This document shows positions 5,421-5,800 of a stretch of DNA of 5,800 nt, piece by piece (the first letter of the stretch is position 1; each line of letters begins with the position of its first letter). Source of the stretch: Chloroflexota bacterium. GTDB lineage: Bacteria > Chloroflexota > Limnocylindria > Limnocylindrales > CSP1-4. Under the pieces are notes generated by a model that searched no databases, was not told the DNA's origin, and worked only from the letters and a program-made list of their open reading frames with translations. The translations under genes were made by a program, and so were the position numbers. The DNA is taken from the NCBI GenBank assembly GCA_021812735.1, contig JAKAMV010000665.1, forward strand, positions 1 through 5,800, read 5' to 3'.

Positions 5421-5800
5421 CACGCCCGACGGGTTCCACGTCCACCCGAAGCTCGAGCGCCAGTTCGCACAGCGCTTCGAGGCGTACGACCAGGGCGACG
5501 TCGACTGGAGCCTCGCCGAGTCGCTGAGCTACGCCTCGCTCCTGCTCGACGGCGTCGACGTCCGGCTGACCGGTCAGGACACCCGCCGCGGCACCTTCTC
5601 GCACCGCCATGCCGTTCTGGTCGACTACGACGACGGCAGCGAGCACGTGGCGCTCGAGCACGTCGCCGCTCGGCTCGGGGGTAGTCCCCCGTTCGAGCAT
5701 GCGGCTCGGCCCGGGCGTTTCACGGTTCGCGACTCGTTCCTCTCCGAGTACGCGGCGCTCGGCTTCGAGTACGGCTACTCGGTCGAGGCCCGCCAGGCGC
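5419..5800 (+). CDS. 2-oxoglutarate dehydrogenase E1 / 2-oxoglutarate decarboxylase, internal fragment
   Basis: The plus-strand frame (codons from 5419, 127 complete codons to the edge) encodes an internal piece of the thiamine-diphosphate-dependent E1 of the SucA/Kgd family. It starts at PDGFHVHPKLERQF, then has VDWSLAESLSYASLLLDG, VRLTGQDTRRGTFSHRHAVLVDYD and DSFLSEYAALGFEYGYSVEARQA. These are the highly conserved central transketolase-like blocks of the enzyme that decarboxylates 2-oxoglutarate in the citric acid cycle. In the family, several hundred residues precede this point. Here an in-frame TAG lies at 5404-5406, and upstream DNA codes on the other strand for an unrelated protein, so the 5' part is absent. 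No start codon or ribosome site is seen. It may be a broken gene or the product of an assembly misjoin. The family call is strong. Confidence 0.88.

Noticed and set aside
4996..5700. Minus-strand open frame spanning the chimeric junction
   Set aside because: It is in a different frame from the GH18-like fragment and is antisense to the Memo gene on one side and the E1 fragment on the other, so its continuity across the junction is accidental.
1..5800. Mobile element, CRISPR array or tRNA in the window
   Set aside because: I saw no transposase motifs, terminal repeats, regularly spaced direct repeats or tRNA-like cloverleaf; the junction near 5420 has no insertion sequence ends.

Overview
The window is very GC-rich, with strong GC bias at third codon positions, tightly packed genes and Shine-Dalgarno sites of the GGAGG type. 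The gene content (MoxR/DUF58 pair, an HtrA-like protease without PDZ, a complete AmmeMemoRadiSam set, and a 2-oxoglutarate dehydrogenase E1 fragment) fits a high-GC bacterium such as a Chloroflexota or Actinomycetota member. The sequence alone does not decide between them. There are no tRNA, rRNA, CRISPR or transposon sequences.

Left block (1 to about 2341, all on the minus strand). In transcription order this is a membrane-anchored trypsin-like serine protease (2341 to 1355), a MoxR-type AAA+ ATPase (1342 to 326) and the first part of a DUF58 protein running off the left edge. Spacing is 12 bp and then overlapping, so this looks like one operon. MoxR and DUF58 are a classic pair, thought to act together in protein or complex maturation at the cell envelope. 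The DUF58 reading frame has no ATG, GTG or TTG start.

Middle block (2514 to 5225). This is a complete AmmeMemoRadiSam system of unknown function: component A (AMMECR1 domain) on the minus strand, and divergently on the plus strand the radical SAM enzyme followed by component B (Memo), the last two overlapping by 4 bp (ATGA). The 136 bp between the divergent starts holds a 12-bp potential hairpin that would bury the ribosome binding site of the radical SAM gene, plus a shorter competing hairpin that would free it. This is the best candidate for undescribed regulation in the window.

Right block (5226 to 5800). Just after Memo, the minus strand carries the last residues of a glycoside hydrolase family 18-like protein. 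At about 5415 to 5425 this coding signal stops and the plus strand begins, in mid-protein, to encode an internal piece of 2-oxoglutarate dehydrogenase E1 (SucA/Kgd type). Both genes are missing their 5' parts, which would have to occupy each other's place, so this is a chimeric junction: a genuine rearrangement breakpoint or an assembly misjoin.
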